DNA of 7,139 nt, from assembly GCA_903954205.1 (NCBI GenBank), contig CAJBMR010000196.1:1-7139 (forward strand), in the 5' to 3' direction. Both the position numbers and the translations under genes were made by a program. The stretch's first letter is position 1. Each line of letters opens with the position of its first letter. Below the pieces are notes generated by a model, which worked only from the letters and a program-made list of their open reading frames with translations, made no database searches and was not told the DNA's origin. This DNA comes from an uncultured bacterium. Lineage in GTDB: Bacteria; Actinomycetota; Actinomycetes; S36-B12. Positions 5,835-7,139 of this stretch are shown piece by piece.

Positions 5835-6548
5835 ATGGCCGGTCGACTCGCGCTCGTGGGCAGTGGCGAATACCTCCCCGTCCTCAGCGAGGTCGAAGAC
5901 TGGCTGTTCGCGGACAACGACCGCGTGTATGTCCAACTCGCCACGGCATCGGCCCCCGAGGGCGACGCCCGACTCGGCTACTGGCATGACCTCGGCCGCA
6001 AGGCCGCATCGAGACTCGGCGCGGAGCAGGTCGTCGTCGACGTACGCACCCGTGACGACGCCTTCAATGAGCGCTGGCTGCCGCTGATTGAGAGTGCCGG
6101 CCTGATCTACCTCTCCGGCGGCAACCCGACGTTCCTCACCGAGACTCTCCAGGGCACTCCGGTCTGGGACGCGATACGCCGCACCTGGCAGCGCGGTGCC
6201 GGCCTCGCGGGGTGCAGCGCCGGTGCGATGGCGATGGGCGGCACGGTCGCGCACTTCCGGCACCCTGGCAGGGAGCCGCTTGCCGGTCTGGGGGTGATCC
6301 CCGATGTTCGCGTCTTTCCTCACTTCGATCGCTACACACGATGGATTCCCGACATCGCCCTTCGGCCCTTTGCCTCCCGTGATGCGACGATGCTGGGAAT
6401 CGATGAGGACACAGCACTCGTCGCTGAGGATCCAGGCCGCGAGGGCCCATGGGATTTCCATGTCGAGGGCCGGCAAAGTGCCTACCTCGTTCGACGAGAC
6501 GACGTGCACAAGATCGATCTCCCGATCGCCCTTACGGTCGATTCCTGA
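5835..6548 (+). CDS. Peptidase S51 family protein (peptidase E / cyanophycinase-like, class I glutamine amidotransferase-like fold)
   Basis: This 237-residue protein has the S51 signature: a hydrophobic strand leading to IYLSGGNPTFL (91-101), then the nucleophile elbow GLAGCSAGAM (123-132) with Ser128 as the likely nucleophile. Further on come FPHFDRY (161-167), giving a candidate catalytic His163, and GIDEDTALV (188-196), in which Glu191 aligns with the acidic residue of cyanophycinases; the last two roles are inferred from order and spacing. S51 enzymes are cytoplasmic serine peptidases, including peptidase E, which cleaves Asp-X dipeptides, and cyanophycinase, which degrades arginine-aspartate polymer. 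The length is nearer peptidase E than full cyanophycinases. No signal peptide is visible. No cyanophycin synthetase is in the window, so cyanophycin is not implied and the substrate is unknown. The start codon follows a TAGAGT box by six bases, suggesting a leaderless message. It ends 14 bp before the next gene. Confidence 0.85.
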   Translation: MAGRLALVGSGEYLPVLSEVEDWLFADNDRVYVQLATASAPEGDARLGYWHDLGRKAASRLGAEQVVVDVRTRDDAFNERWLPLIESAGLIYLSGGNPTFLTETLQGTPVWDAIRRTWQRGAGLAGCSAGAMAMGGTVAHFRHPGREPLAGLGVIPDVRVFPHFDRYTRWIPDIALRPFASRDATMLGIDEDTALVAEDPGREGPWDFHVEGRQSAYLVRRDDVHKIDLPIALTVDS

Positions 6549-6550
6549 CG

Positions 6551-6556
6551 TAGCCT
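6551..6556 (+). promoter_or_regulatory. -10 box TAGCCT placed for leaderless transcription of the L,D-transpeptidase gene
   Basis: TAGCCT, identical to the box before the gene at 265, ends six bases before the GTG at 6563. It starts just two bases after the S51 stop codon. The intervening GACCGA is not a convincing Shine-Dalgarno. This suggests separate transcription despite the close spacing, although read-through from the S51 gene is also possible. Confidence 0.55.
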
Positions 6557-6562
6557 GACCGA

Positions 6563-7139
6563 GTGAAGGCCCTGCTCGTCGCTGCGGGAGCGATCCTCGC
6601 CATGATCGCGGCACCCGCCGCATCCGCGGCACCGCCGGAGAATCCCGATCAGGTCATCACCGTCTCCGTCACTTCATCAACATCGACGTCGGGCGTTCTC
6701 GAGGCCTGGGAGCGCCGCGGTGCGGAGTTCGTGCGCGTCCGCGGGCCCATCTCCGTCTATGTCGGCGAGGACGGCGTGGGTCTCGCATCGGAGCGACGTT
6801 CGCGCACCCCGCGGGGAGTCTTCGCCCTCACCGAGGCCTTCGGTTGGGCAGCGGACCCCGGCACCGCGCTGCCTTACACACGCGTGGGCACCTCGCACTG
6901 GTGGGTGAGCGATGTGCAGAGCGCGCACTACAACCAGATGCGGGTGTGTCGACCGGGAGCGTCATGCGGATTCCGCCAGTCCCGATCCGAGCAGCTCGGC
7001 GCGATCCAGGCCTACAGGTACGCCGTCGTCATCGACTACAACCGCGACCCTGTCGTTCCAGGGCGCGGGTCGGCGTTCTTCATCCATGTGAGTGAGGGCA
7101 AGCCGACGCAGGGGTGCATCTCGATGCGCCAGTCCGATC
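6563..7139 (+). CDS. Secreted YkuD-type L,D-transpeptidase family protein (3' truncated)
   Basis: The frame is open for 192 full codons from GTG to the right edge with no stop. Residues 1-22 form a signal peptide: Lys2, a hydrophobic core, and an Ala-Ser-Ala site at 20-22, so the mature protein acts outside the membrane. The mature part starts with a QVITVSV strand (30-36) and has TPRGVFALTEAFG (82-94). It reaches the YkuD active site FFIHV...PTQGCISM (172-188), with His175 and the catalytic Cys185. These enzymes join peptidoglycan stem peptides through 3-3 links or attach proteins to them. The layout resembles the secreted YkuD/ErfK-like group (COG3786 type). Cys129 and Cys135 (C-x5-C) could form a disulfide outside the cell. 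No LysM, PG-binding or immunoglobulin-like domain is seen in the visible part. Only the end after the catalytic motif is missing. The GTG start is supported by the signal peptide beginning there and by the TAGCCT box six bases upstream. Confidence 0.87.
   Translation, partial: MKALLVAAGAILAMIAAPAASAAPPENPDQVITVSVTSSTSTSGVLEAWERRGAEFVRVRGPISVYVGEDGVGLASERRSRTPRGVFALTEAFGWAADPGTALPYTRVGTSHWWVSDVQSAHYNQMRVCRPGASCGFRQSRSEQLGAIQAYRYAVVIDYNRDPVVPGRGSAFFIHVSEGKPTQGCISMRQSD

Noticed and set aside
5835..6548. Link between the S51 protein and the OTC gene as a cyanophycin/arginine-use pathway
   Set aside because: The genes are more than 4.5 kb apart, separately promoted, and no cyanophycin synthetase or isoaspartyl dipeptidase is present.
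1225..6582. Identical 17-base string at 1225-1241 and 6566-6582
   Set aside because: Both encode KALLVA in frame in unrelated proteins (the OTC C-terminus and a signal peptide) using the favoured GC-rich codons; no flanking similarity, so it is chance rather than a repeat element.
5715..6632. 305-codon open frame on the minus strand opposite the S51 gene
   Set aside because: It covers the S51 gene plus parts of csbD and the L,D-transpeptidase, all with strong family motifs on the plus strand; no domain is visible in the antisense frame.
1..7139. Mobile element, defence system, CRISPR array or novel multi-gene cassette
   Set aside because: No transposase, integrase, regularly spaced repeats, toxin-antitoxin pair or composition shift is visible; the genes are familiar and functionally unrelated.

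Overview
This is a GC-rich actinobacterial (Actinomycetota) chromosomal window. The support is a WhiB-family fragment (a family confined to actinobacteria and their phages), a GTP-type PEP carboxykinase, GTG starts, G/C-dominated third codon positions, and three genes with a TAGNNT box exactly six bases before the start codon, as expected for leaderless actinobacterial transcripts. Genus cannot be fixed from the sequence. It reads as ordinary chromosomal backbone: I see no insertion sequence, phage gene, CRISPR array, tRNA or rRNA.

Layout. (1) 1-227, plus: 3' part of a WhiB-family iron-sulfur regulator gene, cut by the left edge. (2) 265-1254, plus: ornithine carbamoyltransferase of the long ArcB/enterobacterial-ArgF type, with a leaderless-type promoter. 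(3) 1270-3096, minus: GTP-dependent PEP carboxykinase, convergent with the previous gene and only 15 bp from it. (4) 3097-3232: 136-bp leader region of pckG with a near-consensus CRP/GlxR-type site, a tandem repeat and a UUCG-capped hairpin. (5) 3233-5428, minus: Cu(+)-type P1B-ATPase; its start is best placed at an internal GTG with a strong ribosome binding site. (6) 5429-5553: divergent promoter region holding a 9-bp-arm inverted repeat between two outward TACCGT boxes. (7) 5554-5790, plus: CsbD-family small stress protein. (8) 5835-6548, plus: S51 (peptidase E/cyanophycinase-like) protein, leaderless-type start. (9) 6563-7139, plus: secreted YkuD-type L,D-transpeptidase, cut by the right edge shortly after its catalytic cysteine, leaderless-type start.

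The genes do not form one pathway. They cover nitrogen metabolism (ornithine carbamoyltransferase), gluconeogenesis/anaplerosis (pckG), copper export (copA), stress response (csbD), peptide hydrolysis (S51) and cell-wall cross-linking (L,D-transpeptidase). Most appear to be transcribed separately, since nearly every one has its own promoter-like element. I found no convincing undescribed multi-gene system. The most interesting signals are regulatory: the repeated leaderless start architecture, the CRP-like site before pckG, and the inverted repeat in the copA/csbD divergent region.
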